Under the pieces are notes generated by a model. The model saw nothing but the letters and a program-made list of their open reading frames with translations. It was not told the DNA's origin and searched no databases. Shown in pieces: positions 41,625-55,380 of a DNA stretch of 64,000 nt (position 1 is its first letter; each line of letters begins with the position of its first letter). This DNA is from Artemisia argyi (Eukaryota > Streptophyta > Magnoliopsida > Asterales > Asteraceae): the NCBI GenBank assembly GCA_030686995.1, contig CM060693.1, positions 108,835,243 through 108,899,242 on the forward strand, in the 5' to 3' direction. Position numbers and translations under genes: made by a program.

Positions 41625-44600
41625 CTAACCTTGACTAGACCCAAGCAGGGGCAGTCCTGGAAAATGAAATTGGTTCAGTCAGCTTATGATAATTCTGAGT
41701 TTCTGAAATACAAATTTTTCAATAAAAAAAACATTTACAATTTCATTGAACAATAAAATGTATAAAGAAAACGTTCTCTAAACTGGCCATTACAAAACCT
41801 TTAGTAAGAAAAACTCCTTAGTGAAGAATGAGTGAAAAGGGAGGAAAAAAAACAAAAAAAAAAACATATAATCTACGAAATCAGCAATGGCGCACATTTA
41901 AAGAATAAATTCAACGTGAAGCAAATACAATCAGGTATTTGAGAATAACACTTCGATTTATAACAAATAAAAAAAGAATATTGCACTTCTTACCAATCCC
42001 AACTATAAACCAGCTTGCAGTAGTCAGCATGGGATTATTTAAGAGAATTAGCTAGTAGTAGTTCCTTGTTATTACAATGTAAATTCAAATATCTTGTGTA
42101 AATAAAAGAAAACTTTAACATGAGGATGACCTATAGACTATTGACGCAAAATAAGGTGCTTCACAAGGCCAAAATCACTATGCACTATACTATCACTAAT
42201 CAACTTCTTAGATGCATTCTAAAAGCTTAAGAAAAAAGACTAAACAGAAAACGGAGTATTAAATACCAAGAAGATGCATCAATTTCACATTTTTAGTCCT
42301 CATATCTTATCATCCACTAAGAGGCAACCTTTATAAACTACAACGATGCAAAAAAGCTTCAAGTAAAGGTATACTATATTCAATTTGAAATTCATTCCCA
42401 GCCTTTTAGAATGAGTAAGGATACCAGCCTGAATATGTATGAGATGGAAACTTTCATCCAACTTTATTGGTTAACAAATTTATGATACATGTATAATTGA
42501 ATACAAATGAATTTCACCAAGGCACAACAGATGACAAATAACCATTAGAATTTAGTAAGGGAATGCAGGAACCTTAATGGTTGACATATGCAACGAACAG
42601 GGCCACCTAAGTCAATACTCAAATAACTTCCCTGATCACTAGAGGTGGCGAAATCAAAAAAGATAATTATTTAAGTGCAGATGGAACTGGACCCACAACA
42701 CTATATTGCTTACTTATTGGCTAGATATAATTGAAACAACTATGTTATTACTTAGAAGGTTTTCTATACAGATAACTGACAGCCGTTTCATTATCAGTTT
42801 AACCCTGCACAGCTTAGATGTATCAGAATTGCTACCCATAATCCGTAAACTGTCCAGCTATATTTCAGTATAAACAAAAAATATTACCTGTAAGCGCTGA
42901 AGGATCAAGCTCCCAACAGCCTCTCAAGCACCCATCTTTCTCCTCTGTATAACGAAAAGCAGGAATCTGATGAGAAAATCTGTGCACCTCTACCCTTGGT
43001 ATCACCGCCACCCTTATGGTTGATCTCTGTATACTTGGGGCCTTAAAAACCAACTTGTGACCAGGCACACGCGTCAGGGACATAACTTGTATACCACTTT
43101 CATCAGTCTCAAGAACTTCAACAATGTCAACTTCACCAAATCTGTACATAGCCCAAATCTGCTGTGCCCTTGGATATATATTAAATATGGCGTGACCACT
43201 AGCTTCTGCAGTTACAACATGAGAAAAGGAATCAAGTGGAAGTAGTTTCGGTCTACCTCCAGACAATTTGAATAAACCACAGGCATTGTATCGGATAGTG
43301 TGGTTAGACGGAGTGTCACTTAGTTTAAGTGGGGTTACATATACTCTAACAGGCTGAAATTGAATCTTTTTAATCTGAGCAAAGCATTGACGAACTCCCT
43401 TATCATGTTCCCAAAATGCCCATATCTGGCCCACTTTAAACTTCTGGATCTGCTTGTCTGAGCTGAAGTCATGACTAATTTGCACTGAATTTGTAGGTGA
43501 AGACATCTTGGGGCTTTTTGCGAACTTTTTGGAGATAGTGTCTAAATCACCATCCTTGCAAAAAGGCTTTTGACCATCACTGACCTCTTCTTTTATACCA
43601 TTGACCTGGGGTTTTGCATTTTCATGTATCATGTTCGTATCTCCTCCCTTCAATCCTCTCGGTGATCGACGAAGATTTAGCATTCCCTTATCAAGACCAT
43701 TCATTTGCTTCTTTGGGGTACTTGCCAAATTAGAAGCAGGTTTCACTTCTTCCGGAGACTGAGATGCTGTGTTGACATTGTTGGAATAGTAATACTCGTC
43801 AAGATCATCTGGCAAAGAAGCTGTATCGAGCTCGAAGGACCCAACAGGTACACCAGCGCTTTCAGTTCCGCTCAGTTTTACCGACTTGATACGATGAGAA
43901 AATCTAAGTAATTCATTAAGCGGAATCTTATGTTCAGCATGTCCTGCCCATATTGTTCTCTGAAACACGCTTACAAACCGCTTCACTTTTAACAAGAAAA
44001 CAACAGATATACTATCATCATTTACAGAAAGAATCTCCACAATATCAAATTTAAATTTCTTATGACTTTCTGGGTTCAAGCTCCATTTAATATCCCAATC
44101 TTTAAAAAGAGCCCAAACTTCACCCTTCTGGGGATATATGAGAAACGAAGATCTACGCCCACCTTGCTTATATGCTATCTGATGAGAAAACATGAGGCGA
44201 TCTTTTGTTTTCTCCGAATCTCCATGCACAAATTTCCCACAAGCAACCGGTAACTCTTCTTCAGCCCATTTAATCTCGGGCTCATTCTCTGGCTCGGGCT
44301 CTAACCAAGTGATCCCCAGCTGGAAACCAGATGAGTGAACTCTCCTAATATGTGCATAGAATCTGGGCATTCCGTCAAAAGAATCATAGCATGCCCAGAT
44401 TTGATTAACTGCAAAACAATGTTCCTCCTTATCCTTATCAAAATTACCAGAAAAGGGCGGCTTAGCTCGGTTTACTCCAAGATTTGCACTTGGATCATTC
44501 ATAAAACCAGGTCTCGGGGCTGCCCCTTGTGCACCAATGTCATGAGCAATGAATAATTTTGAGCATTGCTGACACCGCAAAGGTTTATTCACAAAATCCC

Positions 44601-45189
44601 TGTAATACTCGTATTTTATGTGACAAAAAGGGCAGTAAGTCCAAAATGTTAACCGAACACTTGATGTTGATTGATGTCGATGATTCACATTATTAAACTG
44701 AGAACTAGAGCCAGTTTTGACTTTGTTTTTAGCATAAGAATTTTGATTTCCTTGACGGTTTTGAACCTTTGTAAGCAAACCTCTAGCCGGATCTCTACAT
44801 TTCATGTCATAAATGGATCTTTTACCTTTATCTGAAAGTACCATATTTGCTTCACCAATAAGTTTAAAAGCAGCTTCAGCTCCCGGAAATTTGTTCTTAT
44901 CAGGGTGAAGTGCAAGTGCGAGTTTCCGGTATTGCTTCCGGATAGTTACTTCATCGGCTACATTTTCAACTTGAAGAATCCCATAGAAGTCCTTTTCAGC
45001 ACCATGTACCTTCTTTAGAGCCGAACAATGAATATCACAGACTGAAATAACTTGTGAAATGTTTTCTAATTCAGGGAACAACTGTTTGGCCTTCAATGCA
45101 AACTTACGAGCCCCTTCAAAATCATTCTTCAACATCTTCTGTTCAGCAATACCCCTGGCCCTAAGCGCTTCATCTCGGTTACAATCCAT
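41625..45189 (-). CDS. J-domain protein with two DUF3444 domains
   Basis: The main exon runs 45189-42888. A GT donor at 42887 and an AG acceptor at 41657-41658 join it in phase to a short last exon 41656-41625 ending in TAG, giving 777 residues; without the splice the frame closes at 42865 (774 residues). Order: N-terminal helices 1-60, J domain about 66-130 with HPD at 95-97 (the Hsp70-activating motif), a CxxC...CxxC zinc-ribbon-like segment at 186-209 (CPFC, CQQC), DUF3444 at about 258-460, a Ser/Lys-rich linker, and a second DUF3444 at about 577-765. Plants have many such proteins; most are uncharacterised, so the co-chaperone role is family-level inference. No signal peptide or membrane segment is visible. 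Confidence 0.87.
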
Positions 45190-47060
45190 TCCCTTAAATG
45201 ACTTATACGTGTAAGCTACTCGGGTGAACTCATTAAAAAACTTATAAAGTAATCACAAGATCACAACGCTGCTCCTCCCACTACAAATCGCAATCTGGAA
45301 ACACAAAAGGAAGAGATAATTTAAAACCAGTTTCAACTATTAAATAGAATATAGTTCAACAAATAAACAAACTGGATGTACGTATAGCTTGGTTGGATTT
45401 TGGTTCACAGTAATAATTTGCTATGGGTATGGGTTTCATAGCAAGGCAGAAAAAGAAGGGATGCAATAAATAAGCCCACTGTCATGGGCCCATACAACCA
45501 AACCAAACACCTTCTATCAATTCCCTCCCAGCTCCCCTAATCCAAACCCCAATTGTAGGATGATCAGATTTATATTACCTGACAGCTTCTGATAAGCAAA
45601 GATGGAAGTGTTAGTGAGTGACAATCAGCTCTTCTACCCTCTGTATTTGACAAGCAGATGCACAATCCTGCAAGTATCACATTTCACCACGCATTATTAG
45701 AAGACATTATCCCACAAATTTGCAACTAATTTTCAGATAAACAAAAAACAAAATATATCAACATATATGAGTATATGATCATAGCTAAGAAAGTGTTGTA
45801 CGCTCTATTTTACAATGCAGTGTGCTAGTACCTTTTGTTTTCACATAACCAATATTAGTCATGCCTTGCTTAAATAGATGGGACATGACTAAGTATATCG
45901 GATACAATCATAACATGAACATGATACACAGCTATTGTCCGTTACCACGTAACTTCTCAACTCTAGACAAAATACTTAGATATGCATAGGTTAACTTCAT
46001 CACAAATAAAACTATCATGTGGTCATCTGCGCAACCTCATTTCTAGCACAGTCATCTTACACAGATGCTATCTAGTAGTGATCTGATTAAATACAGTGCC
46101 TAAACTTGCCGGATTTGATTATACATTGTCTGTGGCCATATCAGATAACATCATATCATATTTTACGTACAACATCGGTTCATCCACAACCAAAACAGAA
46201 GATTGATTAATCATTCATCAAAATCCCCAAAATAACAAGTAGCGCCACTACACATCATTATTCTCAACAAAACTAAACATGTAAACATAATATTTCATCA
46301 TCTTTAATATATATTTTCACAAGTAATAGTAACATTTTTCATGACATTAAACTTCAATAATACAAATAAAATGGATATTATATCTCTGATAATAAGATGA
46401 CAGTAATTCAATGAAAACAGAATCACACGGTGCTAACAACCCTAATTTTAAGAAAAACAAGTTATGGAAACTCAAAATACTCTTAAATGAAGCTGAAATT
46501 ACATAAAGTGTGCAAGTATTTTTTAGTTTTGACATAGCCAATAGTAAATGACATCAAATGAAATGGATATGATACGCAAAATTGCTGGTTTCAAACTCGT
46601 CAACTATACACATTTATTTATAACTGTATAGATAAAATATTGTCATAATTCAGTCAAACATCTTTCTATGTTACAACTTAATTAAAACAAGGATATGCAC
46701 TAGTCACTCCATCTAAGCTAGTGGTTGTCTAAGCTTATTTTTAGGCTTATGAGCTTATCTCACAAATAAGGTTGTCATGATATAAAACGCTTATATAAGT
46801 ATGAAAATAAGGCTAAAAATCCATCATCAAACCGCAGTATTAATAATTGAAAGTAAAGGCAAAAATAACTAACAAAGAAAAAAACAGCAGTCACATGAGA
46901 TGAGATTCAAGTTAAATAATTAAATCGAAAGCAGTTCCTGATTCAACAAATTGAAAAGATCGATTTTCAGAAAGAAATGAGATAACTTACCAAGAGATGA
47001 AAAAATGAGAGAGAGAGAGAGAGAATTGAATTTGGGGGTGGTGGGTTTTAAAAACTTGTG
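45190..47060 (-). other. Spliced 5' leader of the J-domain gene
   Basis: Consensus sites fit a leader of three pieces: a first exon ending at 46991 before GTAAGT, a middle exon 45667-45579 (acceptor TTGCAG, donor GTAATA), and the coding exon's leader from 45294 (acceptor TTCCAG). The first exon holds a GA9 repeat (47007-47024). The introns show no coding potential. The exact transcription start was not determined. Confidence 0.6.
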
Positions 47061-48629
47061 AAATATTTTGAGTTCTCCCCCCAAATTGTTATTTCACTCC
47101 ATTGGGCGGGCGACCCACCGCGGTTAGGGTTTTCTTTTTTATCTCTTGTACTCTCTTCATCAACTCTTGTACTTTCCACAAAATCTTCTTTAGTAATCTA
47201 TTATTAGTGGACAGATATGACCCAAGCCTGATTGTAAGTTTGGGTCATTAAGATTTCGTTATGTATTTGTCTTTATTTATATCCTATCAATAAAACATAT
47301 CACTTACGAGAATCTAACGTATCGGAACGGGTCTAATCTTCAGACCTAGGTAGCTAAGTTGAATTGCCTCCTTTATTAGCACCTCGTCAAATGCTAGCCG
47401 CCATTTATCCCTTTTCCAGAAAAGAAGAAGAAAAAAAGTGTAATCTTTGCTTTTATTTTTTATTTATTTGCTTCTTATGGTCAACACAGTGTTGTAAATA
47501 TCGGTCTTTGCGGCCTATATATCATTGATATATCACTTATCAGCGGTCAGTCGATACGGTTTCTCACTAATCGCTCAAGAAAATCAGTTTTGGTCAAAAT
47601 TTAAAAAAAATTAGGTCAAAATAGGCAAAACTTTTTTTAAGCATTTTTTGGGTCAAAGTTGGTAAATTTCTTTATAATTTATGGTCTCTGATATATCACT
47701 GCCAAGACTGAGATGGCGCCACGGTACTGTTGAGTGATATTTACAACCTTGGGTGAAGATTAATCTCCATTTGTTGTCGGATGTCTTCATCAACATATGT
47801 TATTTGCTTTTGCTATTGCATTTATTTGCTTGTACTTGTACTTGAAGAATTGTTTTTGTTTGCTGCCGGAATTCTTCATCAACAAATTATCTTTTTATTA
47901 CGTTAATGTTTTTATTTTAGTTTACTACTCCAGCTCAATTTTTTGCGATTTCATTGCTCGGACTACGGATGAGTATTGGAGGATATATATGTATTTGTCT
48001 CTATTCATATCGTATCACCTACGGGTTTTATCAATTTAACAATATCTTCAAACCATTTAATTTAGTAAAATCATTATTTAATAATTAAAAACTAGATTAA
48101 AAATAGCAAAGTTTTTTATAAAATCAAACTACACACATTTTGGTTTCCACCTAAATACACATATGTTGATTAGCCTTTATGATTCAAAAACATCAATTAC
48201 TCGTTATAAACGAAACCTTTCGATACTACTTCAAAATGACGATGTTTTTATTTTATTTATTTATTTATTTATTTTAATTCTTTATTTGCCGGCATACGAT
48301 GTCGTATGACGTTTTGAACCAACATTGACTAAAAACAGCTTCGTTTCATTTTATTTTATTTTTTTATTTAAAGAATTAAATTTTGTCGCCTGTTTGTGTT
48401 GGGTTTTGAACTTCAAAAAAAAGGTCAGTTTTTGGTTCACTTTTGGCATTAAGATATAGGCTTTATTTCAAGATATTTGGATTTTATAAATCTTGGCAAG
48501 GTGGCCAGGTTTTATGAAATGGTCCTTTAATTCATATGTTTTGACTTGAATCATACACACTTATAGCATCCACTATGATGGTTTATTAAAAAGGTTTAAG
48601 AAAAATGAAAAGATTTATATTTATTTCAA
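47061..48629. other. Upstream region of the J-domain gene
   Basis: No gene is supported. It contains the hAT-type MITE at 47487-47751, TTTA-repeat low complexity at about 48250-48276 and 48344-48372, and, just before the Mutator-like element, the left half of a small inverted-repeat element at about 48548-48594. Confidence 0.5.
47487..47751. mobile_element. hAT-type MITE, 265 bp
   Basis: The left end CAGTGTTGTAAATATCGGTC faces CAAGGTTGTAAATATCACTC read inward from the right. Flanks GGTCAACA and GGTGAAGA match at six of eight positions, a decayed 8-bp duplication. There is no coding sequence. Confidence 0.7.
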
Positions 48630-48770
48630 GACAAAAATACAATGTTGGTCCCTAAACTTTCCACAAAACATCACCATGGACCTTAACTTTCCAAAAACGT
48701 CGTGGTGCGTCCAAAAGTTGGGATTTTGAGGCTGATTGTGTCCCTCGCCCCGTAATAGTTACTGGAACGT
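48630..48770 (+). repeat. Left terminal inverted repeat of the MULE
   Basis: It begins GACAAAAATACAATGTTGG and includes GTCCCTAAACTTTCCACAAA. It matches 55381-55522 in reverse complement with scattered mismatches. In Mutator elements the TIR holds the transposase-binding site and the promoter. Confidence 0.93.
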
Positions 48771-49016
48771 CCTGTTATGGTTCCCAAACCCCCATTACAT
48801 GTTTAGTTTGGAGGGTATACATGTCTTTTTACATAGTCGCATTTTTCTCTCTCTCGCTGTACTACCCAGCAGACGTCTAATCCTTTTTCCCGCCATTATG
48901 TCTAATATAAGTAGCACAAGTACTCATTGCTCATCCCCAAACTTGTTGTGGAAGCCTACCAAAAAAAAACCCTAATGAAATGTCACTCACCAAATCTAAT
49001 AATTTAAGTAAAAAAT

Positions 49017-50461
49017 TGATACGTGGGATTGCGCCCTCGCAACAGGTTTTACCTCTCAAGGGATCTTGAGAAGCTTGCAATCCCCGCCAGACAGTGTACT
49101 TGATCGTTGTAGTATAGTATAGTGACAAGTACCAGGGGATTGATCGTTCAACTCAGGAATAGTGTCGCTAGGATTAGAAAGCCTACTAAACTAGGTCTAG
49201 AGGTGAGAGATGATTCTTTTTGTATTTTTATATTTTGTGAAAAGCAAGTAAAATCTCGGGTTTTGAAGGAGTGGGCGGAATTAGTTGCTAGTCAACTAAC
49301 CCAATTAACTACAAATGCAATGAAAATAAAATGAAAATAAACTAATGTAATTGTGTGGTGGAAACAATAATGAGAAAAGATGTGTTTACTTAGATTTCAT
49401 TACTCACTAGATATCTTTTACCGGTTGATTAGCTTGTTACAATTGCATGGATGACGGGTTATATTCCTTAATACTAGTCGTAGGGCCGTGTACAATATTC
49501 CCTAACTCTATAAGCTCCTACTTCACTCCTATGTCGAGCCGACTAAAAGCTCCTAACATGGGATCATTAGAATTCACCTATGCATTAAATACAACCAAAA
49601 ATCGTAGTACACCTCCGATCATGTTTCTTAAGACGTTCAAGCAAGTTACCAATGTAAGTCTGGCAGTTTTCTTAAGCCTAACATCGAATACAATCATCAA
49701 CAACAATTATAAGCAAACAATCAACCAATAATCAACATCTAGGTTTCACTACATCTAAGCAAACACAATAAAAACCTAGCCTAGCATGTTAAAAGAAAGA
49801 CAAGCATAAGATAGAATCAAACAACATATAGACATATTGAATGATTATTGGAAGACTTATCTTTATTCAAACATGGATGAAAGAAGGGGTTGAAACCCCT
49901 ACAATATGATGAAAATTCGACCTAGGGTTTGTGGTAAAGTTCCTCCTAATGTTCCACACTTTACAATGAAAAATTGGAAAAATATATATATAGAGAATAC
50001 ATCCTGACGGCGTCACGTTATAACCTCTGACGCCGTCAACTCGCCGCCAAGTTAAGAGTCGTATTGCCTAGATCCAGTTCTGACGCCTTCATGTGTAAAT
50101 ATACTATGGGCCGTCACATGTGTTTTGACCCTAACGGCCTTGGTGACGCCGTCAGACCAAATACACTAAAAATGTTTTGGCCTGTCACGTGTATTTTCCA
50201 CTTCCACCTCTTTTGCCACTCTTGACGCCGTCATGTGTTAGATCTTGACGTCGTCATGTACTGTTCCCATCAAGGATTTTGAGACTTTGTCGTTTTCTTC
50301 ACTTTTATGCTCCAAAAACGTCAAAAATGCTTCTTTTTCCAGATCTCTCCTCAAAAGTACCTAAAATGACAAAAGGAACGATTTAGGGCAGTAATTGATC
50401 AAATAATCACGAATTCGGGCTTAAATGACCCCTTAAAAGCGGTACACTTTTCGCCTTATCA
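49017..50461 (-). mobile_element. Solo LTR, family 1, copy 2 (inverted), inside the MULE
   Basis: A 1445-bp copy of the LTR at 3373-4754 in the opposite orientation: the left edge is TGATACGTGGGA and the right edge TTTTCGCCTTATCA. The perfect 5-bp duplication AAAAT flanks it (49012-49016 and 50462-50466). Five 11-bp palindromes lie at 50005, 50028, 50144, 50223 and 50246 (the last TGACGTCGTCA), upstream of a minus-strand TATA at 49983-49990. It disrupts the region before the transposase gene. Confidence 0.9.
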
Positions 50462-50514
50462 AAAATCAAGAATCTCAAACCTTGGATTTACATTATGGCA
50501 AATCAGGGATGCAC

Positions 50515-53500
50515 CTTACTTTGATAACCATGAAGTCGAGAGAAATTGGGCAAAGAGGCAATATGGTTAGTGTTTTTGTTGATAATCATTTACAAGCATA
50601 TGTATCTTAGATTATTTTATGGTATTTCCCTTTTTTTTGTTAGACAATCGTAACATTGTTTTGTTCTGTGTTTCAACAGTTGATCGACCTGGTGATTTTA
50701 GCAAATGATTTCACCACAATGGCCTATTCAAAAACTGGCCAGGGAGGATCTATGAAGGAGGTAAGGAATGTCAGGTTGATTATGTTGGAATTAATGAGAT
50801 ATCGATTGACGAACTGGATGCTCTGATGACCCAAATCGGTTATGCAGAAGTCGAAACCAATTACTATTATTTTGTTAAACCTGGTAGTACATTGGACGAT
50901 GGTTATATAGTTTTCGTGAAGTTGTCAAGCTTGACCTGTTGAAAGACATTGTGGAAGAACATAAGCTGATAGATGTGTATGTTGAAATAGGTAAGACTAT
51001 GTTAGAGTTGTCTGAGATATCACCCACAGTCTATTAAGATTGTATTTTTGGAGATGGATGAACCTAGTAGAAAAATAGCTAGTGTTGCTATTCAATCGTG
51101 CTGCAGACGTTTGGTTCTAGATGACATAGATAATGACCTAGTCCTTAACCCATTTATGCAACTTACGCAACTACCTATGGATGTCTCATATGTTGGGGAA
51201 TCTAGTGACTTGCCACACATTGAGTCTGGTTTTTCAAGTCTTGACATGTCTTCCTTTGCTAGCCAACCTGTTGATAACAGTGATGGTGCATTAGTCATTA
51301 TTGATAAGGTAAATACTTAATCGCAACATTGTTCAGAGTGACTGACGATAAACCGTTGGAGAAAGTAGGGAGACCACTAGTTGATGGCAATAACACCTTT
51401 GAGGAACCTGATGTGGAAGTCACTCTATTCCAAGTCAATCAGGATAACCAGTTAGAGAATGTAGGAGGAGAACCTGTTGGTGGCAATAACATAGAAGATG
51501 AGGGTGATGTTGATATCACTCTGTTCCACCAGAGTGATACTAGTCACTTAGGCAATGTAGGTGATGACACAATTCATGCAAATGAAAATAATGTTACTGA
51601 GGAGAATCATGTACAGGTTGCTTTGGTCCAACAGAGTCAGAGTCATGAGTTAGGCAAAGCAGGAACATTTATTAATAAAAGTGATGACTTGAATTTGGAA
51701 ACTCAATTACCTGTGTTGGATGATGATGATCTTACACTGCTTATGCTTCTAAATCAGACATAGGTAACTCTGGGGTGCCAAGGGTTAGGACAGATTTTGT
51801 TGATGACGGTGTTGTTGAAACTTTCTTTTATTGTGATCAATCCTTTGATAAATGTGTAAGAGAGGGTAAGAGAGCATTCCATAGAACAAGAAGGGAGCTG
51901 TTATTTCTAAAGAATGACAAAAAAAAGAGTCAGATGTGTGGGTTGTGTTCCCCTATCTGGCCCAATTGCTACTGTTGGACTGGGTATAGGCCCAGTTAGA
52001 GGTCCATTAACAAGAAAGGGTTTAGAAGTATTAATTGCTGGTAAAAATGACCCTTCCCAAATACTCTGCCCATGGCTGTTGCTTGTCGGCAGGGATGGTA
52101 GTGAAAAAGGTGCTTGGGCAGTGAAAAGATATGGAGTAATGATCAACACACATGTTTGCAATCAAGGCGCTCAAACATTTTGACCTTAACTTTATATCAA
52201 AGCCAATTAAAGCTAATATTTAAACCAATCCAAGGATTCCTTTCAAGTCGGTTCATAATCAACTTACCAACCAATTTGAGCTTGAAGTCTCAATGCATAA
52301 GGTTTTAAGAGCAAAAAGAATAGCAGTCAGAGGCATTAGGAGGAAATTCAAGCTCCAATTCACCATGTTGAGAGACTATGTTCAAGAGTTGCAGAAGAGG
52401 AACCCTAATACAACAGTTGTGATTCATGTGGAACGGCCTGCTGAGGATACTCTTCCAACAAGATAATTCAAGAGACTATATATTTGTTTAGGTGCCTTGA
52501 AGGAAGGATTTAAAGCTTGTCAGAGACAGTTGTTGGGGATAAATGCTTTTTCAATTGATGGTCCTTTGAAGGGTCAACTTCTAACAGCTGTTGGAATTGA
52601 TAGCAACAATGGTATATACCTATTAGCTTATGCTTTTGCTAAATCAGCAAACACAATAGCTTGGACTTGGTTTCTTCATTGTTTATCTGATGATCTTGAA
52701 CTTGAGCCAAATTCAATCTTCACTTTTGTTATTGACATGAAAAAGGTACTCCCATAAACTAGAAATGATTTGAATTTCCTATTTTTTTTTAAATAGATAG
52801 TAAATATATCTGTTTTGTGCAGGATATTATATCAGCATGAAGAGAAGTTTTTCCACATGCGGAGCACAGATTTTGTCCTAGAAGCATTCATGATCAAATG
52901 AAAGTTAATTGGCAAGGTAGGGCCTTCAAAGACCATCTTTGGAGATGTGCAACAGCCTGAACTGTTGTACAGTTTGAGAAATCTATGGATGCTTTAAAGA
53001 CATTTTGTCAAGCTGCCCATGCTTGGTTAAGTCAGATACCACCAATCCATTGGTCAAGGTCACATTTCTCATGTAAGTCATCTAACTATGTAAATTAAAT
53101 GGTATATGGTAAAGTATTATGAAATGTATAAGTAACACAGCTTTATTTGTCTTGTTTTAGGGCGACCTCATTTTGATGTGTTACTTAATAACATGTGTCA
53201 AGTGTTTCATGAGAAAATAATTGGGGGTGTAAACAAACCAATTATTATAGCCTTAGAATATATCAGGGAATAATGTATGAAGAGGATAATGCATGTCGCG
53301 AAGGTCATTGAGAAGAGTAATGGGCCACTGACACCTACTTCACAACACATGTTAGAAGGTATTAAGAAAGAGGAAGTTAGGTATAATGTTTTATGGAATG
53401 AGGGAGATAAGTTTCAGGTAAGTGGACCATGGGGAGACCAATGTGTAGTTAATGTTTTAGAGAAGTCTTGTGCTTACAGAAGATGGGAGATTACAGGTTT

Positions 53501-54352
53501 ACCATGTAAACATGTTGTTGGTACCAATTGGAATATGGCTTTAAATGGACAACAAGTAGGAGCTATTGAAACATGGGCGCATCCTTGTTTCTATCTCAAC
53601 ACTTGGGAAGCAACCTACAACACACAATGTCTCCCCCATAACTAGCAATGAGCATTGGGAAAAATCGTCTGTGCCAACAACTATTGTTCCACCAAAGACT
53701 CAAGCAAATACATTTAACTCAACTAGTAAAAAAAGAGTAAGGTTAGCACCTGAAACTGAAGAGATTGTCAAGAATGGTAAACTGTCTAAGGCTTGGAAGA
53801 GTGTAAGGTGTAGTGTTTGTGGCATTGCTGGACACAACCGAAAAACATGTATTGGCTATGGTGGAACCCAAAGTAGTCAAACTGGCTCTAAAAAACAAAA
53901 TAGTTAAAGTTCTAAGGGAAAAGGTAAAAAAGTGCCTCAAAAGGTTGCATCAAAGAAGACACATCAGGGAACAAAGTTCTAGCAGATAAACAAGCTGAAG
54001 GTACAAGTGTTGATGCAAGTCAAGATCTTGCAGTTGAAGGAACTTGTGTGCAATCTGGAATTCAAGATCAAGGTACTCAGGATGTTGCAACAGACAAAGA
54101 AGTTGAAATTGCAGGTGTTCAATCTCAGAGTCAAGAACAACCTATTGATGAATCCCAGTGTCAATCCCATCAACAAGATCAATCACAGTCTCAATCTCAG
54201 GTCCATTCAAGTAATGTGCAAGCAGTTTCTGTTTCATCCCAGCATACTACCCGAAGAGTGACTAGGCAGCAGGCTTTAATGGATAGAATGATGCCCCTCA
54301 CCATAGGTCACTTATGTTATGCTAATGAAGTAGACAATATTTATTTATGTTA
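50515..54352 (+). pseudogene. MURA-type transposase of the MULE, degenerate
   Basis: In order: a PB1-like N-terminal domain (GLFKNWPGRIYEGGKECQVDY, near 50720-50780), an acidic linker with three related segments (51329-51763), the DNA-binding region with KRVRC and HTCLQSRR (51914-52160), the DDE core GQLLTAVGIDSNNGIYLLAYA (52550-52750), FCPRSIHDQM, a SWIM region (WEITGLPCKH, about 53480-53515), and a CCHC knuckle CSVCGIAGHNRKTC (53810-53855). Damage: a stop near 50706, a frameshift near 50904, stops in the segment after the DDE core (about 52958 and 53271), a GIN in place of the LDG that carries the first catalytic Asp, and CAY for the first CxC of SWIM. Likely spliced, for example before 52823. 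Inactive. Confidence 0.88.
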
Positions 54353-55380
54353 ACTATGAACAAGTTATATACTTCGATTATCATGCTTTGAAAAGTATGA
54401 AATTTTATGCATTTGAAATTATATCCAATTGCATTATCTACAGAACCATGTAATGTTTCTGAATTTTAATTGTGTCCAAAATATGTATCTTGTGTGCAAC
54501 GTATGTTATATCAAACTGTATAACTGCATAATATGCTACTGCAAACTGATACATGCAAAACTAACCAAAACTAAAACTTCAAAAGAATGTTGACTATTAA
54601 AAGTCAATTATAACAAAAAATTTAAGCATCTGCATACCCATAACGTAACCGAAAAAGAACTAAACTTCATATCCACGTTGGAGACAATGTTACTACCATT
54701 CAATAGAATCTAAACTTAAAACATACTAGTACATAATAGTTTGGTAAAGGTTCTAACACTACCAAGGTGGACTAACAAGTAGTTACATTTCCACTAAACA
54801 CAAAATACAAAATACGGCCATCATACGTTAAAGCTAAAAAGTTAACCAAGTGCCTAAACAATCAAGAACAATATCCAACTAAGCACCAGGTAAATCTTCC
54901 ACTTCTACACATCACCTTGAGCAACTTCTAATCTTTCCTCGAGCTCATTTCTCCCCCTCAAAAGGCCTGGTATAATCATTCTTGAACGAGCACACATTTG
55001 AGGATCATACCATCCTATCCACCGACAAGATGACCCCTAATCCTTAATATGACATTTCATTAATGAACGACCATTGTTACAATGTACTTTGCTAGTTGCG
55101 AAAGCAAGGTAATACAATCAATCTTAAAACGCACTTACTTCATCAGGACAACCATAGAATCGACGCCCTGGGTTGGCCGATGTCCACGAAGTGCGTGTCA
55201 TAGCTTACTTACCACACCAGCAACGTACCATGTTGAAGGAGGAAAGGTTTTAGAGGAAATATTAAGGATGATGAGTGACAATACAATTGTCACTCACAAT
55301 AATATATGGCACTGGGACACTCTACAACGGCTAGAAACTAGATCGCTACAGTGAATGATGATTTTGCCCTCACTAAGAAT

